49,134 nt of DNA from Phycisphaerae bacterium (lineage in GTDB: Bacteria; Planctomycetota; Phycisphaerae; SM23-33), in NCBI GenBank assembly GCA_018335035.1, contig JAGXKT010000018.1:1-49134 (forward strand), read 5' to 3'. Below the pieces are notes generated by a model. That model saw only the letters and a program-made list of their open reading frames with translations, did no database searches and was not told where the DNA came from. The position numbers and the translations under genes are program-made. Positions 1 through 8,422 of the stretch are shown here, piece by piece (the stretch's first letter is position 1; the number at the start of each line of letters is the position of its first letter).

Positions 1-1
1 G

Positions 2-913
2 GGAAGGAAGACGCTGCCCGCCCGCGCGCGGGCCGCGCGGCTCGCCGCACCGGCCGTGCTGATCGTCGGGCCGACCGCGGCGCAGCCCCAGCCGGCCGCC
101 GCGGCGTCGCCGCTGGCCGGGCAGACCGTGCTCGTGACGCGCCCACCGGCTCAGGCACAGGAACTCGTGGAGCGTTTCGCCGACGCGGGCGCCCGCGTGT
201 GTCTCGCCCCGGCGATCTCCATCGCCCCGCCGGCATCCTACGACGCGCTGGACGCCGCCGTGGCCGATCTGGGCGCGTTCGACTGGCTGGCGGCCACGTC
301 GGTCAACGGCGTCGCGGCGGTGTTCGCGCGGCTCGCCGCGACCGGTCGCGACGCGCGGGCGCTGGGCGGCGTCGCCGTCGCGGCGGTCGGACCCGCCACC
401 GCCGACGCGCTCGCCGAGCGCGGCATTCGCGCCGACCTCGTCGCCGAGCCGCACACCACGTCCGCCCTGGCCAAGGCGCTGGAACGGCAAGGTCTGACCG
501 GTCGCCGCGTTCTGCTGCCGCGGGCGGACATCGCCCCGCCGGAACTGGCCGACCGGCTCGCCGCCGCCGGCGCCGACGTTACGGAAGTCGCCGCCTACCG
601 CACGCTACGTGCGGCGGCGTTGCCGGACGACGCCGTCGTCGAACTGCGCGCCGGGCGAATCGACTGGATCACGGCCACCTCCGCCTCGTGCGCGACGAAC
701 CTGGCCGCGCTGGCGCGCGAGGCGGGCATCGATCTGACCGGCGTGAAGCTCGCCGCCATCGGTCCCGTCACGAACCGGGCGCTGCGCGCGGCCGGCCTGA
801 ACGCCGCCGTCGTCGCCGACCTGCACACGACCGACGGACTCGTCGGCGCGATGGTTCGCTTCAGCAACTGTCAGGGACCGAGCGACGCTCCTGCTCAAGC
901 AGGCGGCGCTTGA
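2..913 (+). CDS. hemD: Uroporphyrinogen-III synthase (HemD) domain, 3' part of a probable CobA-HemD fusion (5' truncated)
   Basis: The frame is open from base 2, so the gene starts outside the window. The first ~25 codons, ending in APAVLIVGP, resemble the extreme C-terminus of SUMT (CobA/CysG-type uroporphyrinogen-III C-methyltransferase). The rest is a HemD domain starting LAGQTVLVTRPPAQ, with the family's two Rossmann-like halves and the ATSVNGV and TATSAS segments. HemD closes hydroxymethylbilane to uroporphyrinogen III, and the methyltransferase part would then commit it to siroheme or cobalamin. A GTG at 56 could start a free-standing HemD, but the SUMT-like reading upstream and the lack of a Shine-Dalgarno there favour a fusion. 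The 3' end overlaps the convergent methyltransferase gene by 53 bp. Confidence 0.85.
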   Translation, partial: GRKTLPARARAARLAAPAVLIVGPTAAQPQPAAAASPLAGQTVLVTRPPAQAQELVERFADAGARVCLAPAISIAPPASYDALDAAVADLGAFDWLAATSVNGVAAVFARLAATGRDARALGGVAVAAVGPATADALAERGIRADLVAEPHTTSALAKALERQGLTGRRVLLPRADIAPPELADRLAAAGADVTEVAAYRTLRAAALPDDAVVELRAGRIDWITATSASCATNLAALAREAGIDLTGVKLAAIGPVTNRALRAAGLNAAVVADLHTTDGLVGAMVRFSNCQGPSDAPAQAGGA

Positions 914-1394
914 GTTGCTCGCCGCCGGCGGCGGAGAAGCCGCCGGGGCGTCCGTCGGCATACGTGACGCGATGGCACGGCACCAGAAGCGGCATGGGGT
1001 TCTTGCTCAGCGCGGTCGCCACCGCGCGGGCCGCGTCGGGCCGGCCGATCTGTCGCGCCAGGGCGGAGTAGCTGATCGTCGCGCCGTACGGCACGTCACG
1101 GCAGGCGCGGTAGACCGTGCCGAAGAAGCTCTCGGCCGCCGGTAGCGCGCAGGGGATGTCCGCGAAATCCGCCCGGTGGGCGTTGAAATACTCCCGGCTG
1201 CGGGCAATCAGCGGCTCGAAGGGCCCGCGGTTTTCCTCGGCCGGGCGATGCTCCCACGCCAGCAAGGCGGCGAGGTCGTCGCGGGTGTAGTGCGGCAGGA
1301 CGACGCGAACGATGCCCTCGTCGCCGGCGACGGCGCCCATCGGGCCCCAGGCGGTGGTCCAGACGGCGTAGTGACGCTGCGAAGCGTTGCCCAT
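861..1394 (-). CDS. ogt: Methylated-DNA--[protein]-cysteine S-methyltransferase
   Basis: This 177-residue protein removes alkyl groups from O6-alkylguanine (and O4-alkylthymine) by irreversible transfer to an active-site Cys. The signature PCHRV lies at residues 139-143 with acceptor Cys140, preceded by the DNA-binding helix region PYGATISYSALARQIG (102-117). An RNase-H-like N-terminal domain covers about residues 8-85. The ATG at 1394 (MGNASQRHY) was chosen because the 80 extra codons of the longer open frame have no homology-like character and normal Ogt proteins are about 160-180 residues. It is convergent with hemD and overlaps its end. Confidence 0.92.
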   Translation of the reverse strand: MGNASQRHYAVWTTAWGPMGAVAGDEGIVRVVLPHYTRDDLAALLAWEHRPAEENRGPFEPLIARSREYFNAHRADFADIPCALPAAESFFGTVYRACRDVPYGATISYSALARQIGRPDAARAVATALSKNPMPLLVPCHRVTYADGRPGGFSAAGGEQLKRRLLEQERRSVPDSC

Positions 1395-1548
1395 ACGAGC
1401 ATGGTACGTCGCGGCGGTCGGTGGCGGCAAGTGCCGCGGCGTCCGCGGGAGGCAATCTCGCCACTCGCGGACGACAAGACAGCGGACCGACACGGCCAGG
1501 ACCGCCGGGCCAGAGACGGGCATGCTGCCCGTGTCGCGACAGGCGTGC

Positions 1549-2343
1549 TCAGCGAGCGGCGGCCGTGCGGTGCATCTCAGCGTGGAAGGCGCTGACCTTG
1601 TCGCTGATGCATTGCAGGGCGCGGCGCCCGTCACGACTCTGTCCGAGCCCGAGGAACTGGAAGCCCAGGAGGCAGCCGTCCTCGGTCAGTTCGGCACGGC
1701 GGAATTGGGCGTCGGTGTGGACAACGTCTTCGCCGGCGCCGAAGACGACGTGCATGCCGACGACGTCGCCCGGATCGAGCATGTCGGCCAGTTCCGCATT
1801 GGCGTGGAGTTGCAGCCCCCCGGCGCTGAGGTTCGTGACGCTTCCGGACCAGACGGGCGTGCCCTCGGGCGCCCCGGACGGCTCGGCACCTCGGACCGGC
1901 TCGCGGGCACAGCCGCCCAGCCAGAACGAGCCGCGCACGATGCGTCCCGCCGGCACCTCGGCACGCTGGTACGCACGACGCTGGAGACGCTGCATCCGCA
2001 CCGGAAAGCACACGCTGAGAACCGGAACCCACGCGCCCGTGTCCAGCTTGAAGCGGTCCGGACCGGCGACCGCGACCGTGGTGAGGTACTTGTAGTGCTT
2101 GAGCTTGAAGCTCAGCCCCACCTTCTCGGCGGGCGTGAACTCGTGCGGACAGGCGTCCGAGCCGGCATCCGCCACCGGCCAGGACAGCAGCAATCGGTCG
2201 TCACGAACGGCAAGAACGCGACTGAACAGGTTCTCCCAGCGCTCGTCATAGCGAACGCTGACGGCAACGGGCACGCCTCGCTCAGCGGCCTCGGTGGCGG
2301 ATTGACGTATCGTACCGGCATCCAAGTCTTTAAGCATTGCCAT
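1549..2343 (-). CDS. PilZ-domain c-di-GMP receptor (YcgR-like two-domain protein)
   Basis: This is a 264-residue cytosolic protein with an N-terminal YcgR-like beta domain (about 22-110) and a C-terminal PilZ domain (about 118-250). The c-di-GMP signatures are visible: the arginine-rich switch QRRAYQR at 121-127 and NLSAGG at 171-176. In the family, c-di-GMP bridges these two motifs and changes domain packing to control motility, polysaccharide secretion or similar outputs. The gene lies 123 bp downstream of a GGDEF cyclase on the same strand, so the two probably form a local maker/reader pair. No flagellar or secretion gene is next to it, so the output is unknown. Confidence 0.85.
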   Translation of the reverse strand: MAMLKDLDAGTIRQSATEAAERGVPVAVSVRYDERWENLFSRVLAVRDDRLLLSWPVADAGSDACPHEFTPAEKVGLSFKLKHYKYLTTVAVAGPDRFKLDTGAWVPVLSVCFPVRMQRLQRRAYQRAEVPAGRIVRGSFWLGGCAREPVRGAEPSGAPEGTPVWSGSVTNLSAGGLQLHANAELADMLDPGDVVGMHVVFGAGEDVVHTDAQFRRAELTEDGCLLGFQFLGLGQSRDGRRALQCISDKVSAFHAEMHRTAAAR

Positions 2344-2466
2344 GATGTTCGGTTCCCGCGGCGTTGCCGCCCCATCGGCGCGGGCAACGCCTGTAGTGGC
2401 CCTCTCTGACTATCCTTTCGGCCGGGCAACGTCGGCACTTGACCAACGCGCAGGGCCCGGGCTGTC

Positions 2467-4068
2467 TCAGCAACTGATGCGAAGCCCCTGGTGGTAGCCC
2501 CGCGCGTTGAGCCGATCGGTATCGGCCGACGGGTCGAAGACCACGTAGCGGTTCTTGCCGCTCTCCTTGGCCCGGATCAGGGCCACGTCGGCCAGCAACA
2601 GCGCGTCCTCCAGCGCCGCAGCGTGGTGCGGACAACAGGCCACGCCGGCGCTGATCCGCAGGTGCTCCCACTGGGTGGCGTCGACGCGGACGTTCGTGTC
2701 CGCGGCGGTCCGGATGATCTTCTGGGCGACGCCTTCGGCCTTGGACGCGTCGCAGTCACGCAGCAGCACGACGAATTCATCGCCGCCGAGACGGGCAACC
2801 TCGTCCGTCACCCGCAGCGTCGACTGCAGCGCGTTGGCGAAGGCCATCAGGATGCGGTCGCCGGTCTCGTGTCCATGCTCGTCGTTGAAATGCTTGAAGC
2901 CGTCCACGTCCAGCATCACGACGGATGCGGCGTTGCCGCGCCGCTGCATCAGGGCGTTTTCCTTCTTGAGAATTTCCTCGAAGTGGCGGCGGTTGCACAC
3001 GCCGGTCAGAGGATCGGTCGTCGCCTGACGGCGGTTTTCGGTGACGAGACGCAGCGAGGACAGCGCCGTGCCGACCATCTGCCCGTAGATCGCCAGGACG
3101 TCGATTTCCTCGTCCTCGAACCGGCCGGCGTTTCGGTGCAGGTGCATCCAGCCCAGCATCTGGGTTCCGCCGGCCAGCGGAACACAGCAGTAGCCGCCGG
3201 TCTTCTGTTTCCACGCGCGATAGGGACAGGAAATCAGCGAGCCGGCGGCGTCGTTAACGCTGAAGACCTGCCCCGTCCGGCACGCGCGACAGCGTTGGGT
3301 GTCCTGGTGGATGCGGCAGATGTGTACGTCGTCGTGCAAGGACACAACGCGTCCGCCCTCCAGCACCAGCGGCGTATCGACGACGCCGTCCTTCTGGAGC
3401 AGGTTGATCACGAGCAGGTCCGGGGCGAAGGTGTCCAGCACGTACTGGGCCATGATGCGGACGACCTGCTGCTCGTCGATCTCGCCGGTGACGTCGTCGT
3501 TGAGCGCCACGGCACTGCGCACACGGCGAAGGCGATTGGCGACCTGACGCTTGAGGCGCGCCTCGTTCTTCTTGCGGCGACGGTTCGTCTCGCTGCACAT
3601 CACGGACAGAAAGCCGATCCGCTCGGCGGCGAGGCGCTTCTGGTAGACGCGCAGCGCCGTCTCCAGGTCGCCCCCGCGGTCCGCGTCGCCGGCGACCCAC
3701 GCCTCGCGCAGCACCTCCTGGCCCGCCTGCTCGATCGCCGCGAAGATCGACGCCACATACGTCGGCGCCACGTTGCGGCGCGCGCAGGCGTGCGCCAGGT
3801 GGCGCAGCCACGGCTGACGCAGATTCGGGTCCCACGGGCGCAGCGCCGCGTAAATCCACCGACGCATGCGCCGGTCCGAGGTGGTATGTCCCTGGCGCCC
3901 CAGAAGCGTCGCACCCCCGGCAAGCATGCTGATGCGGCTGAAGGCCCGGCTCAGCACGCGGCTCGACGCGCCAAGCAGCACGTCGCGAATCTCGTCGAGC
4001 AGCGCGATTTCCTCGCCGTCAAGGTGAAACAGCTTTGCCGCCTGAGACGGGGACAACTCAGTGTCCAT
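2467..4068 (-). CDS. Diguanylate cyclase with N-terminal helical (globin-sensor-like) and Cys-rich GAF domains
   Basis: This 533-residue soluble enzyme condenses two GTP into c-di-GMP. The C-terminal GGDEF domain (about 345-515) has an intact active site, LGGDEF, with GGDEF at 428-432. An RxxD product-inhibition site (RVTD, 419-422) sits exactly five residues upstream. Residues ~195-340 form a GAF-like domain with cysteines at 251, 260, 263, 281, 294 and 295. Residues ~10-125 are helical and loosely resemble the sensing domain of globin-coupled cyclases. The ATG at 4068 was preferred over one 26 codons upstream because an AAGGGA ribosome site precedes it. It is transcribed towards the PilZ gene. 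Confidence 0.87.
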   Translation of the reverse strand: MDTELSPSQAAKLFHLDGEEIALLDEIRDVLLGASSRVLSRAFSRISMLAGGATLLGRQGHTTSDRRMRRWIYAALRPWDPNLRQPWLRHLAHACARRNVAPTYVASIFAAIEQAGQEVLREAWVAGDADRGGDLETALRVYQKRLAAERIGFLSVMCSETNRRRKKNEARLKRQVANRLRRVRSAVALNDDVTGEIDEQQVVRIMAQYVLDTFAPDLLVINLLQKDGVVDTPLVLEGGRVVSLHDDVHICRIHQDTQRCRACRTGQVFSVNDAAGSLISCPYRAWKQKTGGYCCVPLAGGTQMLGWMHLHRNAGRFEDEEIDVLAIYGQMVGTALSSLRLVTENRRQATTDPLTGVCNRRHFEEILKKENALMQRRGNAASVVMLDVDGFKHFNDEHGHETGDRILMAFANALQSTLRVTDEVARLGGDEFVVLLRDCDASKAEGVAQKIIRTAADTNVRVDATQWEHLRISAGVACCPHHAAALEDALLLADVALIRAKESGKNRYVVFDPSADTDRLNARGYHQGLRISC

Positions 4069-4235
4069 GACAGTTCCCTTTTTCGCGAGCGCGGCGTTCA
4101 TTCTGACCATCGCGACGACGGGCGACACCGGAGGCACCCATGCCAACTGCGTAACAATGTAACGTTCTGAGGTACGGTATCGACCCGAAAGGAAGCCGGC
4201 TTAAGCAACGACGTGATTGCCCCGCCTGCTTTTTG

Positions 4236-5276
4236 TTACCCCTTGGTGAGACCCAGCTCGGCCTCCATCGTCTCGGCCTTGGGCAGCTTGGCGCCGCGCA
4301 CCGCCACGATCGCCCCGGGCAGCCCACAGACGATCGGCACCAGCCGCGCCAGCAACGCCATCGCAAACACCTCGCTGGCGCCGACAGCCGGTGCATTGAC
4401 GAAGAAGTGCACAAACGCCGCCTCCATCACGCCGACGCCTCCGGGCGTGATCGGCACCGAGCCGATGATGTAGATCAGCGGGATGTACAGCAGGTACTGG
4501 TACCACGGAATCGCCAGCCCCAGACTCGCCCCGCACATCGCGATGGCGCCCACGAAGAAGGCGTGCGCCCCGAACGTCATCAGCACGGCACGGAACAGCA
4601 CGCCGATCCGCTTGCGATACAGCACGGCCGCGTCGCCCGCACGGGCGATGTGATGGGCCATCGGCAGACGCCCGTAGAGCTTGTCCAGGTGCAACACGCG
4701 ACGAAAGCGCCGGCTCAGCAGAAACACGAGAATGAACACCACCGCAACGGCAACGACGGCTGCGACGATGACCGCGTCGCGAATGTCAGCAAAGGTCTCC
4801 AGCCCCGCCAGCAGCGCCACGGCGACCATCGACCCGGCCAGCAGCGCCAGCTCCGTCATGCCCATAACCCGGTCGACGAAGATGCTCAATAACACGGCCG
4901 CCGTCTTCGGCGTGTGCTTGGCGACGTAATACGCCTTGACGATGTCGCCGCCGATGACGCCTGGCGCGACCGCATTGAAGAACTGCCCCAGAAACGTCAG
5001 GCGGACCACCTCCCACAGGTGAATGCGAATCCGCTGGATGCGCAGCAGCATCCACCAGCGTGCGGCGATCACCAGCAGCGACGCGGTGAAGCCGACGGCA
5101 CCGAGAGCCAACACAAGCCAATTGATGTCCCCGGCGATGGTCAACAGCCCCGGGGCGGTCTTACCGTCGATCTCGTAATCGTGCAGATGCACCTTCGTCA
5201 CCAGCCAGGCCAGCAGCCCGGCCGCGATCAACAGCTTCACCGACAGGACCAGTCGTTTTCGGAGCTTGGATTCCAT
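4236..5276 (-). CDS. Flippase-like integral membrane protein (UPF0104 / lysylphosphatidylglycerol synthase TM region family)
   Basis: This 346-residue protein has about eight or nine hydrophobic segments and matches the MprF-flippase/AglD-like family. The conserved family segment FLGQFFNAVAPGVIGGDIVKAY (rough residues 94-115) is clear, as is the late IGSVPITPGGVGVMEAAF region. Related domains flip or transport lipid-linked substrates at the cytoplasmic membrane. The catalytic aminoacyl-lipid synthase domain of MprF is absent, so this is a stand-alone transporter-type protein of unknown substrate. Start ATG 5276 has AAGG about 7 nt upstream. It is divergent from tadA. Confidence 0.8.
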   Translation of the reverse strand: MESKLRKRLVLSVKLLIAAGLLAWLVTKVHLHDYEIDGKTAPGLLTIAGDINWLVLALGAVGFTASLLVIAARWWMLLRIQRIRIHLWEVVRLTFLGQFFNAVAPGVIGGDIVKAYYVAKHTPKTAAVLLSIFVDRVMGMTELALLAGSMVAVALLAGLETFADIRDAVIVAAVVAVAVVFILVFLLSRRFRRVLHLDKLYGRLPMAHHIARAGDAAVLYRKRIGVLFRAVLMTFGAHAFFVGAIAMCGASLGLAIPWYQYLLYIPLIYIIGSVPITPGGVGVMEAAFVHFFVNAPAVGASEVFAMALLARLVPIVCGLPGAIVAVRGAKLPKAETMEAELGLTKG

Positions 5277-5403
5277 GGAGGGCCTTCGGAAAGGGCGGCA
5301 TTATAGCGGCCGCCGCGCCTCGCGGAAACGCCCAACTGCGCCGCCGCGGCGACGGGCGGAACCGCCCTTGGCCCGGCGCGGGCTACACGCTATCCTCGCC
5401 GAC

Positions 5404-5883
5404 GTGGACAGGGCAACCGAGACGGATTACGACGCCTGGATGGGCGCGGCCATCGAACAGGCCCGGGAGGCGCAACGCGCCGGCGACGTGCCCGTCGGCG
5501 CGGTCGTCGTCCGCGAGGGGCGCATCCTCGCGGCGGCACACAACCGCCGGATCATCGACCGTGACCCGACGGCGCACGCAGAGATGCTGGCGATCCGCGC
5601 CGCGGCGGCGGCCCGCGGCGACTGGCGTCTGAGCGGCTGCACGCTGGTCGTGACGCTCGAGCCGTGCTGCATGTGCGCCGGCGCGGTCGTCCTGGCGCGC
5701 ATCGACCGCCTGGTCTACGGCGCGACCGATCCCAAGGCCGGTGCGGCCGGCACCCTCTACGACATCCCGACCGACGATCGGCTCAATCACCACGTAAAGG
5801 TCGTCTCCGGCGTCCGCGCGGCTGAGTGCGGCGACCTGCTGACGGCGTTCTTTCGCTCGCAGCGAGCCGCGGGAAAGAAATAG
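5404..5883 (+). CDS. tadA: tRNA-specific adenosine-34 deaminase
   Basis: TadA converts A34 of tRNA-Arg(ACG) to inosine. This 159-residue protein shows the zinc deaminase signature HAE at 58-60 (His58 ligand, Glu60 proton shuttle) and PCCMC at 87-91 (Cys88 and Cys91 ligands). The GTG at 5404 was chosen because it places YDAWMGAAIEQA at the usual distance from the terminus. The longer open frame (from 5266) adds low-complexity Arg/Pro residues and overlaps the divergent flippase start. The ATG at 5440 would cut the first helix. No good Shine-Dalgarno is visible, so the exact start is uncertain. Confidence 0.93.
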   Translation: MDRATETDYDAWMGAAIEQAREAQRAGDVPVGAVVVREGRILAAAHNRRIIDRDPTAHAEMLAIRAAAAARGDWRLSGCTLVVTLEPCCMCAGAVVLARIDRLVYGATDPKAGAAGTLYDIPTDDRLNHHVKVVSGVRAAECGDLLTAFFRSQRAAGKK

Positions 5884-5896
5884 AGGCCCTTTATGC

Positions 5897-5924
5897 TTGC
5901 CGCGCACTGGTAAGTCGCTAGCAT
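5897..5924 (+). promoter_or_regulatory. Possible sigma-70 promoter for the amidohydrolase gene
   Basis: TTGCCG (5897-5902) and TAGCAT (5919-5924) are separated by 16 bp in the 112-bp gap after tadA. The match is modest and was made by eye in GC-rich sequence, so it is only a candidate. Confidence 0.3.
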
Positions 5925-5995
5925 GAAACGCGCCGCCCCCGCTGCATGACCCGTATACCTGTAGTGAGAGCCCCATGCCGGAAGGTGCCACGCGC

Positions 5996-7285
5996 ATGCG
6001 CAATGACGAGCTGTTCGAGCAACTAAACCGTATCCCGATCATCGACGTTCACAGCCACCTCGCGTGCGGCCGGATGTCCGCCGAGTCGCTGGATGACGTG
6101 ATCTTTTACCACATGCTGCGCTACCCCCTGCGCAGTGCGGGGATGGCCCATGGCGACCTCTGGCCGGGCAAGGACGCCGATGGCCTGCCCCGTGAGGCGC
6201 TGGCGCAACACTGGTTCCGAATCGCCCAGACGGGCTTCGGGCGGATTCTCAGGACCATCCTCCGCGATCTGTACGACTTCGACGAACCGCTGACGCCACA
6301 ATCGCTACCGCGGCTGGAGCAGCGTTTCGAGGCGTGCGTCGCGCAAGACAACTGGCCGCAACAGGTGCTGGGCAAGGCCAACATCGTGCGCATTTGCTCC
6401 AGCGAACACGGGAAATCGCAGCGGACAGGACCGGCCAGCGACATCATGCGCTTCACTGTCGAGGCGATGCCCTCCAGCGGACAGCACGAGCACAAGGGCT
6501 GGCAGGGACGCATCCACGGGTTGGCGAACGATCTGGGCCACGAGGCAAAGACCGCCGCCGACGTGTTCGCGGCCGTCAAGGCCTACTACGACGCACACAC
6601 TTGGCCGGACCTGCCCGTCCTCGTGGCGTGGGTGTCCTCTCAGGCGGACTTCACGCCCACCGACGAGGCGACGCTGGACCGGCTCGTCGCCCGCGCCGGC
6701 GGCGGCGAGCCGCTGACCCTTGGTGAAACGCGCCTGCTGGAAGGCGTCTTTGTCCGCGCGATGTGCGAGGCGGTCCACGCGTACGTCGACATCTTCCAGA
6801 TCTGCTACGGCGTGCAGTTCCTCCACGACGGCGCGGCTCGGGCCATCCAGCGCGGGTCGGACACCTTCGCCCAGACGTTCGGGTATTTGCTGGGCGAGTA
6901 CCCGGACCTGCACTTCAACATGCTCAACGGTTACGAGCCCGACGAGCCGATCTGGTGCGGGCTCTGCCAGGGCTACAGCAACGTGTCTCTGACAAGCCAG
7001 TGGTGGACGATGTTCTACCCCACGCCGATGCACACGAGTTGGTCGCGCCGCCTGGACATGGTCCCGCTGAACCGCCTGTGCGGCTTCCTCAGCGACGGCT
7101 GGTCGATCGACTATGCCTACGGGCGGGCATGGATGACGCGGCGCGTGCTTGCGAACGTGCTGGCCGAACGGATCAACGGCGGGCTGATGACCGCCGACGA
7201 GGCAATCGACACGGCGCGGACGATCCTCTTCGAGACGCCGCGGGAGCTGTTCCTGCCGAACGACGAGATCGGCGAGGCGTCCTGA
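5996..7285 (+). CDS. Amidohydrolase-superfamily protein resembling uronate (glucuronate) isomerases
   Basis: This 429-residue protein starts with a metal-site motif IPIIDVHSHL (residues 13-22, His19 and His21), typical of amidohydrolase-fold enzymes. The overall length and the C-terminal segment about a 'Gly-Phe-Leu-Ser-Asp-Gly' turn before a helical end (LCGFLSDGWSIDYAYGRAW) resemble uronate isomerase-like proteins common in Planctomycetes. A role in sugar-acid catabolism is an inference and the substrate is unknown. Two starts are possible. ATG 5996 was preferred because GGAAGGT sits 9 nt upstream, while ATG 5975 has no clear site. It is convergent with queD. Confidence 0.7.
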   Translation: MRNDELFEQLNRIPIIDVHSHLACGRMSAESLDDVIFYHMLRYPLRSAGMAHGDLWPGKDADGLPREALAQHWFRIAQTGFGRILRTILRDLYDFDEPLTPQSLPRLEQRFEACVAQDNWPQQVLGKANIVRICSSEHGKSQRTGPASDIMRFTVEAMPSSGQHEHKGWQGRIHGLANDLGHEAKTAADVFAAVKAYYDAHTWPDLPVLVAWVSSQADFTPTDEATLDRLVARAGGGEPLTLGETRLLEGVFVRAMCEAVHAYVDIFQICYGVQFLHDGAARAIQRGSDTFAQTFGYLLGEYPDLHFNMLNGYEPDEPIWCGLCQGYSNVSLTSQWWTMFYPTPMHTSWSRRLDMVPLNRLCGFLSDGWSIDYAYGRAWMTRRVLANVLAERINGGLMTADEAIDTARTILFETPRELFLPNDEIGEAS

Positions 7286-7307
7286 GCCGCACGACAACGA
7301 GGCATCG

Positions 7308-7667
7308 CTAGGCGCCCCGGTAGACGCAACGACTCACGGTGGATTCCCAAACCGTCACGGCCGACAGCGGTAGTGTCGGCGCGATACGGTCCCAGATGTA
7401 CTTCGCCAGCATCTCCGTCGTCGGAGTCTCCAGACCCGGAACGTCGTTGAGCAGGGCGTGGTCCAGCGTGTCGATCACCGGCGCGACGGCGGCCGAGATC
7501 TGCGAGAAGTCCATCACCCAGCCGCGGTCGGCGTCCACCTCGCCTGCGACGTGGACATCCACGCGGTAGCTGTGTCCGTGCAACTGACGGCACTTGTGCC
7601 CCTGCGGCGCCGCTTGAAGGTGGTGGGCGGCCTCGAAGTGAAATGTTCGCACCAATTCAGCGTGCAT
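7308..7667 (-). CDS. queD: 6-carboxy-5,6,7,8-tetrahydropterin synthase
   Basis: QueD turns dihydroneopterin triphosphate into 6-carboxytetrahydropterin, the second step of queuosine/preQ1 synthesis. The 119-residue protein has the three zinc histidines (His15 in FEAAHH, and His30 and His32 in QLHGHSY), catalytic Cys26 (GHKC), His70 in TLDHALLN and Glu108 in VWEST. ATG 7667 is supported by GGAG 8 nt upstream. A GTG at 7679 is the alternative. It lies 42 bp downstream of queE on the same strand, so the two are probably co-transcribed. Confidence 0.93.
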   Translation of the reverse strand: MHAELVRTFHFEAAHHLQAAPQGHKCRQLHGHSYRVDVHVAGEVDADRGWVMDFSQISAAVAPVIDTLDHALLNDVPGLETPTTEMLAKYIWDRIAPTLPLSAVTVWESTVSRCVYRGA

Positions 7668-7709
7668 CGTCGTCTCCACGTGTTTACTGAGCCCGGGCGG
7701 TCGACCGGC

Positions 7710-8357
7710 TCAGATACCCTCGCTCCGTCCCGGCCAGAGAATCTTATGTACCTGGAGACCCAGGCGCACATCCAGGCGGTCGGCGAGAAGCCAGCCGGCC
7801 AATTCGGCCGGGTCCACCTCGCCGAACACCGGCGAGAACGTCACCGCCACGCGCTCGTTCAGCGCGTAGCGCCCCACCACGTCACAAGCATACGCGTAAT
7901 CCTCCCCGTCGGCGATGACGAACTTCACTTCGTCGTCGCGGCCGAGCGCCTCGAGGGCGTCCCGGCGCGTGGTGCCGGCCTGGCCGCTGGCGGGACATTT
8001 GACGTCGACGATCTTGATCACGCGCGCGTCGACGTCCGACAGGTCGCGTGAACCGTTCGTCTCCAGAAGTGTGCGGTACTCGGCGTCGCAGAGGCGCCGC
8101 AGCAGTTCCGGCGTCGCCTGCTGGACGAGCGGTTCGCCGCCGGTAACCAGCACGCGCCCGCAGCGCAGCGTGGCCACGCGGTCCATCAGGTCGTCGATCG
8201 TCACGTCCTGTCCGTCGCCCCGGGCGGCCGGCGTGTCGCACCAGCGGCAGCGCAGGTTACACCCAGCCAACCGCACGAAGGCGAAGCGCCACCCCGTCCA
8301 GGTCGTCTCCCCCTGGATGCTGCAGTAAATCTCATTGACCTTTATGCGCCGGCTCAC
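7710..8357 (-). CDS. queE: 7-carboxy-7-deazaguanine synthase (radical SAM)
   Basis: QueE contracts the pterin ring of 6-carboxytetrahydropterin to 7-carboxy-7-deazaguanine using SAM and a [4Fe-4S] cluster. In this 215-residue protein the cluster motif is canonical C-x3-C-x2-C: Cys33, Cys37 and Cys40 in GCNLRCRWCDT. The N-terminal VNEIYCSIQGET and the SAM-region TGGEPL are family hallmarks. The start is a GTG at 8357, the only one that includes the conserved N-terminus. It is the first gene of the queE-queD pair, which faces away from the glycosyltransferase at 8423. Confidence 0.94.
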   Translation of the reverse strand: MSRRIKVNEIYCSIQGETTWTGWRFAFVRLAGCNLRCRWCDTPAARGDGQDVTIDDLMDRVATLRCGRVLVTGGEPLVQQATPELLRRLCDAEYRTLLETNGSRDLSDVDARVIKIVDVKCPASGQAGTTRRDALEALGRDDEVKFVIADGEDYAYACDVVGRYALNERVAVTFSPVFGEVDPAELAGWLLADRLDVRLGLQVHKILWPGRSEGI

Positions 8358-8422
8358 GGAGCGTATTCTACCGCACAGGCGCCGGCGCGCGGAGCCCTTC
8401 CGCCGCCGGCGGCGGTGACGCC

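Noticed and set aside
2491-4170. 559-codon open frame on the plus strand opposite the diguanylate cyclase
   Set aside because: It mirrors the GGDEF gene almost exactly, has Val/Gln/Arg-rich non-protein-like composition, and no family motif; long antisense frames are expected at this GC content.
5266-5403. N-terminal extension of TadA from ATG 5266
   Set aside because: The extra 46 codons are Arg/Pro-rich, overlap the divergent flippase start and are not found in TadA proteins.
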